From CAYOLL01 sp964404765 [NCBI: uncultured Gemmatimonadota bacterium] (GTDB lineage: Bacteria; 4572-55), in the NCBI GenBank assembly GCA_964404765.1, contig CAYOLL010000040.1, forward strand, positions 15,038 to 43,305: a stretch of DNA of 28,268 nucleotides. Reading direction: 5' to 3'. Every line of letters starts with the position of its first letter. The stretch's first letter is position 1. The notes beneath the pieces were generated by a model. The model ran no database searches, was not told the origin of the DNA, and saw only the letters and a list, made by a program, of their open reading frames with translations. The position numbers and the translations under genes were made by a program. Shown piece after piece: positions 7,217-15,796 of this stretch.

Positions 7217-9506
7217 AAAAAGAAATACTCAACCCCATCGTCGGCAAAAAGGGAAACTGCCGGACTTCCTCCCGGCCGGAATAGTCATACTTATAGGTGT
7301 AATCAAACACGTTTTTGTAATTGTAGATATTCAGGATTTCGGCATACCAGCTCATGGCTTTGCCTTTATACACAAAGCCTTTGTCGATCCGCACGTCTAA
7401 GCGGTGATAGGCCGGAAAGCGAACCGAGTTGATCGCGCCCTCCAACGGTTGATAGATGGGGAAGCCGGTCGTTGCGTCGCGTATCACCTCGCCCGTTGCC
7501 GGGTTGCGCACAGGTTCGGCCCCGGTGATGGGCGTGTAGGGCTTGCCGGTATAGAAAGTGCCTTTGACCGATAACCGCCAATTGCGGCCCAGTTTGTAAT
7601 TTGCCACCAACGATAGCGTGTGGCGTTGATCCTGCAAGGGATAATACATTTCCGCCCCGGCCCGGTCATGCCGTTTGGAAACCGAATAGGTATAGCTGCC
7701 CCAGCCATCCAATCGACCGGACAGCCGCTTCTGGAAAAAGATTTCCGCGCCGTAGCTTTCGCCAAAACCAGCGTTGCTGAAATTGCTCAGGCTGTCCGGC
7801 ACCATCAACATTGACAAATCCTTATAGAAAAGCTCCAGCCGGCCTTTGACATTATCCGACAATTGCCGCTCCGCGCCAAGAATGTAGTGAATCGCCCGCT
7901 GCGAGACCAGATCCGGGTTGCCGATGTCGTCATCGGTCTGGATGGGATCGCGAGAGGATTGGCGATAGATGCCGGTGGCCGCTTTGATGACCGTGAGTTC
8001 ATTCGGGCGATAAGCTGCGCTCAACCGCGGGCTCAGGGTCAGCTCGTCGTTCAGGCCCAGGTAGTCGAAGCGCAGGCCGTAGCCCAGGGACAGGCGCGGC
8101 GGGCGGATTTCCCAGGTATCCTGCACATAGCCGCCGGCGTAGTCATAGACACGATTAAATTTAGTCTTGTAGCGGGTGGAGTCGTAGCCGGCGTTGCTGT
8201 TTTCCGAGATCGTCTCCAGAAAAAGCGAGCGTCGCCAGCGGATATCAAAATCCACATTCGCTTTGAAAAGATACAGCCCGGCCTCGATTTTATGCTGCGG
8301 CAGCGACAAAACGGTCATATCTTCGCGCAGGCTGTAATTTTTTGAGTTGGCGAAAACCCAATCCGGATCGGCGCCGCTGGTGGCTGTTTCGGAGTTCTGG
8401 CTAATCAGCGCTGCGGTCGTGTGGGTATAAACATTGGGCGAAAACAGATACTTCCAGTCAATGGCAGCGATCCGCAGCTTATTGCTCCAGAAAAAACGGC
8501 CGCCGTCCGTGGTCAGGCGATCCAAAACACTGTCCGGGTTGGTGACTTCCAAATTCATGCGATCGCCGGAAACCAAACCGGTTATCGTTAAAATGTGCTT
8601 ATCATTGAGCGGATACAAAAGCTTGGCTTGATAATCGTAAAAGTTGGGCAAAATATGTTCTTTGTACTGGCCCAAAGCCTTCATTAATTTGTCCTGGTAC
8701 GACCGTCGCGTGGACACGATCCAACTGCCGCGCGGACCAGGCAATGGACCGGAAAAAACGCCGTTAGCGCTGATTACATCCAAATTCAGCGTGGCTGCGG
8801 TGCGGTCGCGTGAGCCGACCCGGTTTTGCACTTCCAGCACGGACGACATGGCCTGGCTGTATTTGGCCGGAAAGCCGCCGGCATAAAATTCTACATCCTC
8901 GATCAATTCCGGATTGAAGATGCTGACCAATCCGCCCAAATGATAGGCTTCGTAAATAAAAGTGCGGTCCAGCATGACCAGATTTTCTTCCGACTTGCCG
9001 CCACGCACATACATGCGGCCTGTAAAATCGGATTGGGCTACTACGCCGGGCAGGGTTTGCAAAGTTCGGGTCAGGTCGGCCACTGTGCCGGAAATCCTGG
9101 CGATTTCCCGCGATTCAAAATGCTGCGAGCTGACTTCCGGCTCTTTGTTGAGCGTGGGGAATTTGCCGGTGATGTCAACTTGCTGGCCTTCGAGCGGGAT
9201 GGGATTAAGGCGGACGGTCAACTTAAGTTGATTCGCGGAACCTGCTTCGAGGGTAAAGGTTTGCGCCTCATAGCCAAGCATCGAGAAGCGAAGTTGCGTG
9301 GCGGTCTCCGGCAGGTTCAGCTTAAACCGCCCGTCGTAATCGGTATGACCGCCCAAAGCGCCGCCTTCCGTGCGGATATTGACGCCGACCAGCGCCTCGG
9401 TCGTATAAGCGTCGGTCACCCGGCCGGCAATTTCCCGCGCTTCGCTTGAGATCGGGTTGCAGATCAGCAAGATGATGATATAGAAAAGTTGCCACGGTTT
9501 TTGCAT
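7215..9506 (-). CDS. TonB-dependent outer-membrane receptor with carboxypeptidase-like N-terminal domain
   Basis: A 763-aa protein. Residues 1-23 are a signal peptide. Residues about 24-105 form a carboxypeptidase-D-like regulatory beta-sandwich (IAGRVTDAYTTEALVGVNI... GGHTDYDGRF). A plug domain follows at about 125-225 (LTRTLQTLPGVVAQSDFTGR, MYVRGGKSEENLVMLD). The remainder is a beta-barrel with alternating aromatic strands that ends in Phe (MGLSISF), as outer-membrane barrels do. The short loops and overall length are closer to the ferrienterochelin-receptor-like group than to 1000-residue SusC proteins. No SusD partner is adjacent, so substrate uptake cannot be assigned. GGAGCC about 8 bases before the ATG supports the start. 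It is separated from the synthase locus by a 309-bp gap. Confidence 0.9.
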   Translation of the reverse strand: MQKPWQLFYIIILLICNPISSEAREIAGRVTDAYTTEALVGVNIRTEGGALGGHTDYDGRFKLNLPETATQLRFSMLGYEAQTFTLEAGSANQLKLTVRLNPIPLEGQQVDITGKFPTLNKEPEVSSQHFESREIARISGTVADLTRTLQTLPGVVAQSDFTGRMYVRGGKSEENLVMLDRTFIYEAYHLGGLVSIFNPELIEDVEFYAGGFPAKYSQAMSSVLEVQNRVGSRDRTAATLNLDVISANGVFSGPLPGPRGSWIVSTRRSYQDKLMKALGQYKEHILPNFYDYQAKLLYPLNDKHILTITGLVSGDRMNLEVTNPDSVLDRLTTDGGRFFWSNKLRIAAIDWKYLFSPNVYTHTTAALISQNSETATSGADPDWVFANSKNYSLREDMTVLSLPQHKIEAGLYLFKANVDFDIRWRRSLFLETISENSNAGYDSTRYKTKFNRVYDYAGGYVQDTWEIRPPRLSLGYGLRFDYLGLNDELTLSPRLSAAYRPNELTVIKAATGIYRQSSRDPIQTDDDIGNPDLVSQRAIHYILGAERQLSDNVKGRLELFYKDLSMLMVPDSLSNFSNAGFGESYGAEIFFQKRLSGRLDGWGSYTYSVSKRHDRAGAEMYYPLQDQRHTLSLVANYKLGRNWRLSVKGTFYTGKPYTPITGAEPVRNPATGEVIRDATTGFPIYQPLEGAINSVRFPAYHRLDVRIDKGFVYKGKAMSWYAEILNIYNYKNVFDYTYKYDYSGREEVRQFPFLPTMGLSISF

Positions 9507-9612
9507 AGCGCTGGCTCCGATAGCTCCGGGAAAAAGTTGTTGGCATTGCCGATTTGAACGCAGATGGCTTGATAGTCAACCAAAGCCGTAATGACTTTGG
9601 GCGTGGGTAGCG

Positions 9613-9942
9613 CTACAGCGATAACCAGACTCGTAACGAATTGTCCAGACTTTTTATATCCGTGTTGGACAATTTCCCTACCGTTTTCATAATCAAGCTC
9701 ACTTGAATCGTAAAAGCGCCACGCTTGACAACGCTGGCCACATTTAAACCGGCGGCACCCCAATCACTCAAAACAAACTCCCCGTCCAACAGCGTTGACG
9801 CCCGGCTGGTCAGCGGCACAATGATAATATCTGATGAGGAAGGCGTCAGGCCGGCAATAATGGCCGGTCGCACTTTTGTAGCGGACAGGTCGGTAAAAGG
9901 ATAACTGACCAGAATCACATCATTTCGTGAGTAATTGCTCAT
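9613..9942 (-). CDS. MazF/PemK-family endoribonuclease toxin
   Basis: About 109 aa. It has the MazF beta-barrel opening NDVILVSYPFTDLSATKVRPAII, a middle strand pair (DIIIVPLTSR), and the C-terminal KTVGKLSNTDIKSLDNSLRVWL helix. MazF toxins cleave mRNA at short motifs and are neutralised by the upstream antitoxin. I chose ATG 9942 over the in-frame ATG at 9951 because GGAGG (9952-9956) touches the latter directly but lies 9 bases from 9942. The gene overlaps the antitoxin end by 23 bases, as usual for translationally coupled pairs. Confidence 0.88.
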   Translation of the reverse strand: MSNYSRNDVILVSYPFTDLSATKVRPAIIAGLTPSSSDIIIVPLTSRASTLLDGEFVLSDWGAAGLNVASVVKRGAFTIQVSLIMKTVGKLSNTDIKSLDNSLRVWLSL

Positions 9943-10123
9943 AAATGTCATCCTCCGGATTGTCCCAGATTTTTCTGAGGGCGGATTCGCTGGCGTTGAG
10001 CCAGAACCGCTGCTCTTCCTCGTTCAGAACGGTTACAATGACCCGCGTTCCGTCCGGGTAGCGGGCTTTGTCTAATAATTGAATCTGGCCATTTTGAATA
10101 ACAGCCCAGTGGGTGGCTAACAT
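9920..10123 (-). CDS. MazE-like antitoxin of the MazF toxin
   Basis: A 67-aa protein starting at ATG 10123 with GGAG 8 bases upstream; an in-frame upstream start at 10156 has no such site. The N-terminal half (WAVIQNGQIQLLDKARYPDGTRVIVTVL) looks like a short swapped-hairpin DNA-binding or dimer domain. The acidic C-terminal helix (FWLNASESALRKIWDNPEDDIYEQLL) is the typical toxin-binding tail of antitoxins paired with PemK/MazF toxins. It directly precedes and overlaps the toxin gene. It should bind and block the ribonuclease and repress its own promoter. Function is inferred mainly from context and the tail motif. Confidence 0.8.
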   Translation of the reverse strand: MLATHWAVIQNGQIQLLDKARYPDGTRVIVTVLNEEEQRFWLNASESALRKIWDNPEDDIYEQLLTK

Positions 10124-10205
10124 GATGGTGCTCCTTTTTGATAATATACGATACATCAGATGAGCGAACGCCGTTCAGCTGAATTTCAATTTGGGTTGAT
10201 CCGAC

Positions 10206-10218
10206 AGGTTGGAAACCT
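10206..10218 (-). repeat. Short palindrome at the stop of the LVIVD protein
   Basis: aggtt-gga-aacct (10206-10218) overlaps the stop codon at 10219-10217. It belongs to a longer phrase, gacaggttggaaacct, of the kind seen as intergenic hairpins in many environmental genomes. It is too short to call a terminator with confidence. Confidence 0.35.
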
Positions 10219-11935
10219 ACCGCAATATCACCAGCCGCCTCTGTTCCGTAAACCGCCCGGCTTCCATGTCAACACTGAGCCGATACAGATAGACGCCGGA
10301 GGGCATCTCCTCGCCACTGGCGTTGCGGCCGTTCCATTCGATCTCGTGCGCACCGGCGGCCTGCGGGCCCATCGCAAACGTATTGACTTCCTGTCCGGCC
10401 GAATTATAAATAATTAGACTGGTCTTGCCGGATTGCTGCAATTGATAGGGGATGGATGTCACGGTACGCAACGGGTTGGGATAACTCTGCTCCAGCCGGG
10501 TTTGCTTGTCCGCGGCGGGCTCATCCTCGTTGGCAATCGGCTCGAACACATTCCATTGCAGGCTTTGCCCGGCGGTAATATTGACTTGAAAATCGCTGCC
10601 CAAAATCGTGCCGGAATAAACAACAGTGACGGTATGCCTGCCGGCATTGGTGCGCAAAGAAAAAGCGCCGTTGAAATCGGTCTCGACAATCTTGCCTGCT
10701 TCAGCAAAGTAAAGCTCGGCAAAAGCCAAAGGCTGCCCGGTCTGACGATCATAGACCGTGCCGTGCACTTCGCCGGCGCGCACACCGTTAAAGCGCAGTA
10801 CATACAAACCGAAGCTGATATCCGACGCCACAATCGTCCCGGACGGGAAATAGGGGTAAACGCCCCAATTGCCCTCAAACCCTCTTTCATCACCCGGATA
10901 GGTGTCGTAGTAGCCGACTTCGCCCGGCTTGGTTGGGTCGGAAACATCCACCACGCGCACACCTTCCGAATAATGCGATACATACAAAAAGCCGTCTTTG
11001 ATACGCGGCTCATGAGCGATCGTGCCGGAGCGGGCCAGGTATTCGCCGACGCGCTCAATTTGATCGTCATTGTCGGGATCGTTATCCCACAGCGCGCCGA
11101 TATCAAAGATTTTGAGGGTTAGATTTTCTACCTCATCCGTTTCGTACAAATAACGTCCGTCTTCAGAAATGGTGGAGTTATGGGTAAACCCGTCCGGATA
11201 TTGAATTTGCTGCTTAAGCCGCGGATTCGCCCGGTCAGAAATATCGACCACGTCAATATTTCCGCCATTTTGAGAAAAGATGTTATGGCTGAACATCAAG
11301 TTCTTTCGCGTCGAAATATCGTGCACATAATCACGGGCAAAATAGCCGACTGGCAAAGGATGGACCGGATCGGGCTTCAAATCAAAAATGCGGATGCCGC
11401 TCGGATGACCGCCGGCATTAGCAGTGGAAGTCCCGCCATTGATATACAAAAAACCGTCGTCGTCAATCCACACCGTGTGCGCCCGGGCATCGGCCTGCAA
11501 AACTCCCGGCCAAACATAAGTGTTGACCAAATGCGCCGTTGCCGGTAGATTCGCCAGATCAATAATCTGAATGCCGGCCAGATTGGACGGACTCCTGTGC
11601 TCGCTTACTACATAAGCATAGTGCGAAAATGTTTTGACCTCCCGCCAAATAATGTTCGGACCTGTTGGTCCGGCAATCATAACCACCTCGTTAACATCTT
11701 GCGGATTAGTCACGTCAACAATGGACAGGCCGGCATTATGGCCCAGCAAGGCGTACTCACGCCCTTGCGGGTCTACATAACCCCAAACATTGGAATAGAC
11801 ATTATACTTATGAAAGTAATCCAACATGGTAACATTGTTGTTTACACCCGGCGTAAATTGGGCTTCCGCCGGCAACGTGCGCTGGCAAATAAATATGGCG
11901 AAAATGATGAAAATACATAGACGAAGCGTCGGCAT
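10217..11935 (-). CDS. Secreted LVIVD-repeat (choice-of-anchor B type) protein with type IX-like sorting domain
   Basis: A 572-aa protein starting at ATG 11935, chosen because GGAG lies 7 bases upstream; an upstream in-frame start at 11977 lacks one. A signal peptide (MPTLRLCIFIIFAIFICQRT) is followed by about 370 residues of beta-propeller-like LVIVD repeats, visible as GLSIVDVTNP, GIQIIDLANL, NIDVVDISDRA and GVRVVDVSDP. A carboxypeptidase-like regulatory domain follows (VHGTVYDRQTGQPLAFAEL). The C-terminus has LEQSYPNP...TSIPYQL and ends GVYLYRLSV...RRLVILR, the FlgD-like/type A sorting tail used for type IX export. It is probably exported to or past the outer membrane. The substrate is unknown. 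It faces away from the plus-strand genes that begin at 12169. Confidence 0.85.
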   Translation of the reverse strand: MPTLRLCIFIIFAIFICQRTLPAEAQFTPGVNNNVTMLDYFHKYNVYSNVWGYVDPQGREYALLGHNAGLSIVDVTNPQDVNEVVMIAGPTGPNIIWREVKTFSHYAYVVSEHRSPSNLAGIQIIDLANLPATAHLVNTYVWPGVLQADARAHTVWIDDDGFLYINGGTSTANAGGHPSGIRIFDLKPDPVHPLPVGYFARDYVHDISTRKNLMFSHNIFSQNGGNIDVVDISDRANPRLKQQIQYPDGFTHNSTISEDGRYLYETDEVENLTLKIFDIGALWDNDPDNDDQIERVGEYLARSGTIAHEPRIKDGFLYVSHYSEGVRVVDVSDPTKPGEVGYYDTYPGDERGFEGNWGVYPYFPSGTIVASDISFGLYVLRFNGVRAGEVHGTVYDRQTGQPLAFAELYFAEAGKIVETDFNGAFSLRTNAGRHTVTVVYSGTILGSDFQVNITAGQSLQWNVFEPIANEDEPAADKQTRLEQSYPNPLRTVTSIPYQLQQSGKTSLIIYNSAGQEVNTFAMGPQAAGAHEIEWNGRNASGEEMPSGVYLYRLSVDMEAGRFTEQRRLVILR

Positions 11936-11970
11936 AAAAACTCCTTGAAAAGTGTTTGAAAAGGAAGTTA

Positions 11971-12020
11971 TTCTCATTAAACTAAGGGTTACTTTTGGCA
12001 GAATAAACCCTTAATGAGAA
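11971..12020. promoter_or_regulatory. Imperfect palindrome in the divergent intergenic region
   Basis: ttctcattaa (11971-11980) pairs with ttaatgagaa (12011-12020), and gggtt (11986-11990) pairs with aaccc (12006-12010). The left arm has five extra bases (actaa), so the 15-bp pairing has one bulge. It lies 36 bases upstream of the LVIVD start and about 150 upstream of the plus-strand pair. It could be an operator or a repeat. Nothing else is recognisable in 11936-12168. Confidence 0.4.
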
Positions 12021-12168
12021 GAATTGCGCAGTAAAGAGTAAATAAAAATAGCTTTGTCCGTCTGATTACGCAACGCAAATAAGATTGACAACCTATCCGG
12101 GCGGCTGTAAATTAAATCGATTCAAAACTTTCTTTAAATCGTTCATGGGCTTACTAAGGAGATCGTGT

Positions 12169-12417
12169 ATGGAAATACCACCGGCAACCGATCCAATTTG
12201 GGCGGATTTAATCTCTGGTAAGATCCGGCATGTGTTTAAATTTCTCCCGGCTAAAATCTTATTAGGGCGACTTTCGCAAAACATTATTTTTGATCCATCA
12301 CCGGATATGCTGCGGCGGAGTTGCGAGCAAATCCGCGAAGTTTATGCGACGTATTCCAGGTTGGAAAGCGTCAAAAACGATCTACAATCACTGCTTCAGG
12401 AAGGGGGCCGCGCATGA
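12169..12417 (+). CDS. 82-aa helical protein coupled to a FIST-like gene
   Basis: Not recognised. The start at ATG 12169 is preceded by AAGGAG at 7 bases; an upstream in-frame start at 12085 has no such signal. The protein has a hydrophobic/basic first half (DLISGKIRHVFKFLPAKILLGRLSQNI) and a second half predicted as one long helix (MLRRSCEQIREVYATYSRLESVKNDLQSLLQEG). The stop overlaps the next start (ATGA at 12414-12417), so the two proteins are very likely made together and may interact. The helix could be a dimerisation or docking segment. No transmembrane segment is clear. Confidence 0.7.
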   Translation: MEIPPATDPIWADLISGKIRHVFKFLPAKILLGRLSQNIIFDPSPDMLRRSCEQIREVYATYSRLESVKNDLQSLLQEGGRA

Positions 12418-13403
12418 ATCAGGTCATGTATTCTATCGATGCCGTCAGGCAAATGCTAACCGCCGGTAAAAGGCTGATTTTGAGCGGCGACGAAGCCGTC
12501 CTCAGCCAATTGCCCGCCGGCACTTGGATGGGCGGAACCATCCCCTATTTTATGGCCGAAGAAGGGGGCGTTTTTACACAGGAGCGTATTTATGTGACAC
12601 CGCTGCCCGATCATATTGTCGACGCCTCAATTCGCATTTATGATGCGACCAACATTTCGCGCATCTTTCAGGACATACCGGATAACGGCTTTGCCCTGAT
12701 CATTATCCCGGCCTTCTCCCAAACGCATTTGAACTTTGCTATTCAGGCGCCGGGTTACGAAGGCTTTGCCGCACGGCCGCTCATTGGCTGGATTTCCGGC
12801 TTTTTTTTGCAGGATACAAGCAAAATTACCCCAAAAGTCTTTAATGGCGAAACCGGGCAAAGTCTGGAAAACAACGCCGTGGTCATGCACATTACCCTCA
12901 CGCCGGATCGGATTCCCGAAGTCGATATCGTCAACATCTTTGAGCAGGGTGACGGCGATATTATCACCTTCCCGACAGATGACTTTACCGCCACAGAGGC
13001 GATGGTGAATGGTCAGCCGGTCAATTTTGCCCAATACGTGACCGACAAAAAACTGGACACGCGGCTGCCATTGGTAGCAGACTATTATGGCGCACAGATC
13101 AATATCAGTATCCGGACCATTGATGTTGACAAGGGGAGCGTTAGCTTTTACGCGCCGGTTTTTCGTCATGTCAAATACCGTCAGGCCAAACCGGTGCAGG
13201 ATTATGTAGCCGAGTTCAGCGATGTGCTGCCAAAGGACGGCGCTGAAAAGATTTTCTTCTCCTGCAACTGCATCCTGAACTATCTGTACGGGCAATTGGA
13301 AGGACGCAAAACCGCCGACATCACCGGCCCGGCTACTTTTGGCGAAATTGCCTATCAGTTGCTGAACCAGACTCTGGTGTATATCAAAATTCATCAGATG
13401 TAA
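12414..13403 (+). CDS. FIST-like / DUF6976-type conserved protein
   Basis: A 329-aa protein starting at the ATG that overlaps the previous stop. No signal peptide is seen, so it is cytoplasmic. The N-terminal LILSGDEAVLSQLPAGTWMGGTIPYFMAEEGG is characteristic of a conserved family that I recall as DUF6976. The middle has RPLIGWISGFFL and VVMHITL. The C-terminus (FFSCNCILNYLYGQLEGRKT...GPATFGEIAYQLLNQTLVYI) matches the pattern of FIST C domains (F-S-C...GEI...LLNQTL). FIST domains are ligand-sensing modules found with signalling proteins. A sensory or regulatory role is therefore inferred but no ligand can be named. No kinase or cyclase is adjacent; the only partner is the 82-aa protein. Confidence 0.75.
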   Translation: MNQVMYSIDAVRQMLTAGKRLILSGDEAVLSQLPAGTWMGGTIPYFMAEEGGVFTQERIYVTPLPDHIVDASIRIYDATNISRIFQDIPDNGFALIIIPAFSQTHLNFAIQAPGYEGFAARPLIGWISGFFLQDTSKITPKVFNGETGQSLENNAVVMHITLTPDRIPEVDIVNIFEQGDGDIITFPTDDFTATEAMVNGQPVNFAQYVTDKKLDTRLPLVADYYGAQINISIRTIDVDKGSVSFYAPVFRHVKYRQAKPVQDYVAEFSDVLPKDGAEKIFFSCNCILNYLYGQLEGRKTADITGPATFGEIAYQLLNQTLVYIKIHQM

Positions 13404-13421
13404 ATGTAATTATTAGGCTTT

Positions 13422-13500
13422 CAGGCGGTTAGACTGTTAGACTGTAGGTGGGAGGATGGGTCCCAAAAAGCCTATAGTCTACAGCCTATCCGCCTGTTTT
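13422..13500 (+). terminator. Long imperfect inverted repeat, terminator-like
   Basis: Arms of about 26 bp (13422-13448 and 13471-13496) start caggcgg and end cgcctg and contain degenerate copies of tagactgt. They pair with a few mismatches, and the right arm is followed by tttt. It lies 18 bases after the FIST-like gene and 34 before the next ATG, so it may end transcription of the coupled pair. Confidence 0.5.
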
Positions 13501-13534
13501 AATCCAGCCAAAGCTACGCAGAAAGGAGCAAACA

Positions 13535-15796
13535 ATGCGCCCGCGCTCAATTTTCTTCATTCTCTGGTTCCTATTTCCCACGCTGACCGTCGCCGCCGAA
13601 AACGGCTACACCCAACTTTACGAACAACTGACCCATCTTAAAGCAGACGAGCTTCAAACTGCCAAAGTCGCCAATATAACTATTACTCGCGATGTCGGCG
13701 TATTTTATTTGCTCGATGGTCACTTAGCCTTGTGCCAGCCGATTAATGGCCGCATTTGCGCGGCTGTTTTTTCCGGTAAAGGACGGTTTATTTTTACGCC
13801 AGCCACCGATATTGAAAAAGAGCAGTTGGCTCGCTTTTATGACAAGACAGAGCTTTCGGTCGGCTTCGACCAGCTTATGTTTATTTTTGCCGACACAACA
13901 TTGGTCGAGCTCAAAGGCAAGCTGAATTTTGCCGCCGGAAATCAAGGGCCGGTCGAGACGGGCGATGCAATTGCTTATTTGAAAGATGACGGCGATTACT
14001 TTCATTCCCCCATTATCAAAACCTTTTTAAACAATCCGGAAAATGGCTATTTTTACAGCCACATCAACAGCGCCGAAGGCAGTCTGGCTTTTGAAATCAA
14101 CCTTTACGCGGTCGAAGAAGTCTCGCTGATGCGCCGCCGCAAGGGTTTGCTGCTTGAGCGCGTCTGGGAAACCGTGTGTCAGTTTCACCATCAGGCCGAC
14201 TACAGCAATCAAATTGACCTGATCAACGAAGACAATGTGGACCTGCGCTTAGATAATTACAAGCTGGATGTCACGATTGACCTGGGTCTTGACTTTACGG
14301 CCAGAGCGCAAGTAGATGTGCGGGCGGTAATTGATCATACGTGGCTGCAGCTCCACCTATTCAGCGATTTGGAAGTGGACTCGGTCGCCTGGGGCGATGG
14401 TCAGCCGGCGACGTACTTTAAGAAAAAAGACAACCCGGTTTTGTGGGTAAAATGCGATCCGCCTATGGCCCCGGACGAGGTTCGCCAATTGACGCTATCT
14501 TATCATGGCAAAATTCTGGCGCAGGACGGTGATTGGATCGCCATCAAAGACCCGACCGGTTGGTATCCGCGCACCGCGTTTTACCGCGAAAAAGCGAACT
14601 TTGATCTGACCTTCCGGACGCCCAAACGCTACACCTTTGTCAGCGTAGGCGATCCGGTCGGGCAAACCGAGGAAGATGGCAAGAAAATTTCGCGTTGGCT
14701 AACCAAAACACCGATCCGTAACGCCTCCTTCAATATCGGTAATTTTAAAGATTTCAAAATTGAAGACATGCGCATTCCGCCGGTCACGATTTTGAAAAAC
14801 GACGTCCGCAGTTGGGGCAAGGATATGCAGAAGCAAGTCGGGGCGGATGTAGCCAACAGCGTCTTGTTTTGTCAGCACATTTTCGGCGGCTGCCCGGTCC
14901 AACGCTTTCACGCCACGGAAATCCCCTGGGCGCACGGCGAAGCCTTTCCCGGCCTGATTCACATGTCCTGGTGGACTTTTCAGCAAACCGATAATCGCGG
15001 CGAGGACGAAATCTTTCGGGCGCATGAAGTTGCGCATCAATGGTGCGGAATTGCCGTTGACTTTAAGACGTATCACGATCAATGGCTGAGCGAGGGCTTT
15101 TCGCAATACATGGGCTTGTGGTATATGCAAAATATACGCAGCGACAATGATTTATTCTTTAAAAAACTGCGGGAATGGCGGAAAGATATTGTCGACAATC
15201 GCAATTTTGTTTTGGGCAAGGGACAGGAGGGCGGGCCGATCTGGCTGGGCTATCGCACGAACACCAGCGATACAAAGGGCGACTATGACCTGTTGATCTA
15301 CAAAAAAGGCGCCTGGGTGTTGCACATGCTGCGCAACATGCTAATGGATTTTAAAACCACGCCCATGAACGAAGACCGCTTTCTGACCATGCTGCAGGAC
15401 TATTACCAAACCTACAACGGCAAGCAGGTCTCCACCGAAGATTTTCAGGAAATCGTGTCCAAACACGCCGGCGAAGATATGAGTTGGTTCTTCAAGCAGT
15501 GGGTGTACGGCACGGCCATCCCGACCTGCAAGTTTGCCTACAAAACGCAGTCGGTCGAGAACGGCAAATTTAAAGTAACCTGCCAAATTGCGATGGAGGA
15601 CGCGCCGGATGACTTCAAAATGTCTGTGCCGGTGCTGATTGACTTTGGTCAGGAGCGCTATACCCGCGTTCGGGTCAAAGTGCAAGGGCCGTTTACACAA
15701 ATTGATCTGCCATTGTTGCCGATTGCACCAAAGGATGTTGTGTTCAATGATTTGGAATCAGCATTATGCGTCGTCAAAAAAGAAGATTGGAAGTAG
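13535..15796 (+). CDS. Exported M1-like zinc metallopeptidase lacking the GxMEN motif
   Basis: A 753-aa protein. AAAGGAG lies 6 bases before the ATG. Residues 1-21 are a signal peptide (FFILWFLFPTLTVAA), so the protein is exported. Residues about 25-220 are an N-terminal region not found in short M1 enzymes. An M1-type beta domain follows (LDVTIDLGLDFTARAQVDV). The zinc site is complete: HEVAH at 497-501 and Glu520, exactly the HExxH-18-E spacing, plus a conserved Tyr in DLLIYKKGAWVLHMLR. Where M1 aminopeptidases have GxMEN there is HGEAFPGLIHMSWW, so the residue set that anchors a substrate N-terminus is absent. It is probably a periplasmic or surface peptidase, but aminopeptidase activity should not be assumed. 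It seems to be transcribed alone. Confidence 0.88.
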   Translation: MRPRSIFFILWFLFPTLTVAAENGYTQLYEQLTHLKADELQTAKVANITITRDVGVFYLLDGHLALCQPINGRICAAVFSGKGRFIFTPATDIEKEQLARFYDKTELSVGFDQLMFIFADTTLVELKGKLNFAAGNQGPVETGDAIAYLKDDGDYFHSPIIKTFLNNPENGYFYSHINSAEGSLAFEINLYAVEEVSLMRRRKGLLLERVWETVCQFHHQADYSNQIDLINEDNVDLRLDNYKLDVTIDLGLDFTARAQVDVRAVIDHTWLQLHLFSDLEVDSVAWGDGQPATYFKKKDNPVLWVKCDPPMAPDEVRQLTLSYHGKILAQDGDWIAIKDPTGWYPRTAFYREKANFDLTFRTPKRYTFVSVGDPVGQTEEDGKKISRWLTKTPIRNASFNIGNFKDFKIEDMRIPPVTILKNDVRSWGKDMQKQVGADVANSVLFCQHIFGGCPVQRFHATEIPWAHGEAFPGLIHMSWWTFQQTDNRGEDEIFRAHEVAHQWCGIAVDFKTYHDQWLSEGFSQYMGLWYMQNIRSDNDLFFKKLREWRKDIVDNRNFVLGKGQEGGPIWLGYRTNTSDTKGDYDLLIYKKGAWVLHMLRNMLMDFKTTPMNEDRFLTMLQDYYQTYNGKQVSTEDFQEIVSKHAGEDMSWFFKQWVYGTAIPTCKFAYKTQSVENGKFKVTCQIAMEDAPDDFKMSVPVLIDFGQERYTRVRVKVQGPFTQIDLPLLPIAPKDVVFNDLESALCVVKKEDWK

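Noticed and set aside
7160-7432. 90-codon plus-strand ORF at the end of the first TonB receptor
   Set aside because: It overlaps the conserved barrel C-terminus on the other strand and has no ribosome binding site.
8826-9449. 207-codon plus-strand ORF inside the first TonB receptor
   Set aside because: It is antisense to the plug and carboxypeptidase-like domains, which have recognisable motifs; it has no ribosome binding site.
12627-13394. 255-codon minus-strand ORF opposite the FIST-like gene
   Set aside because: The plus frame has family motifs and ATGA coupling; the minus product shows no domain.
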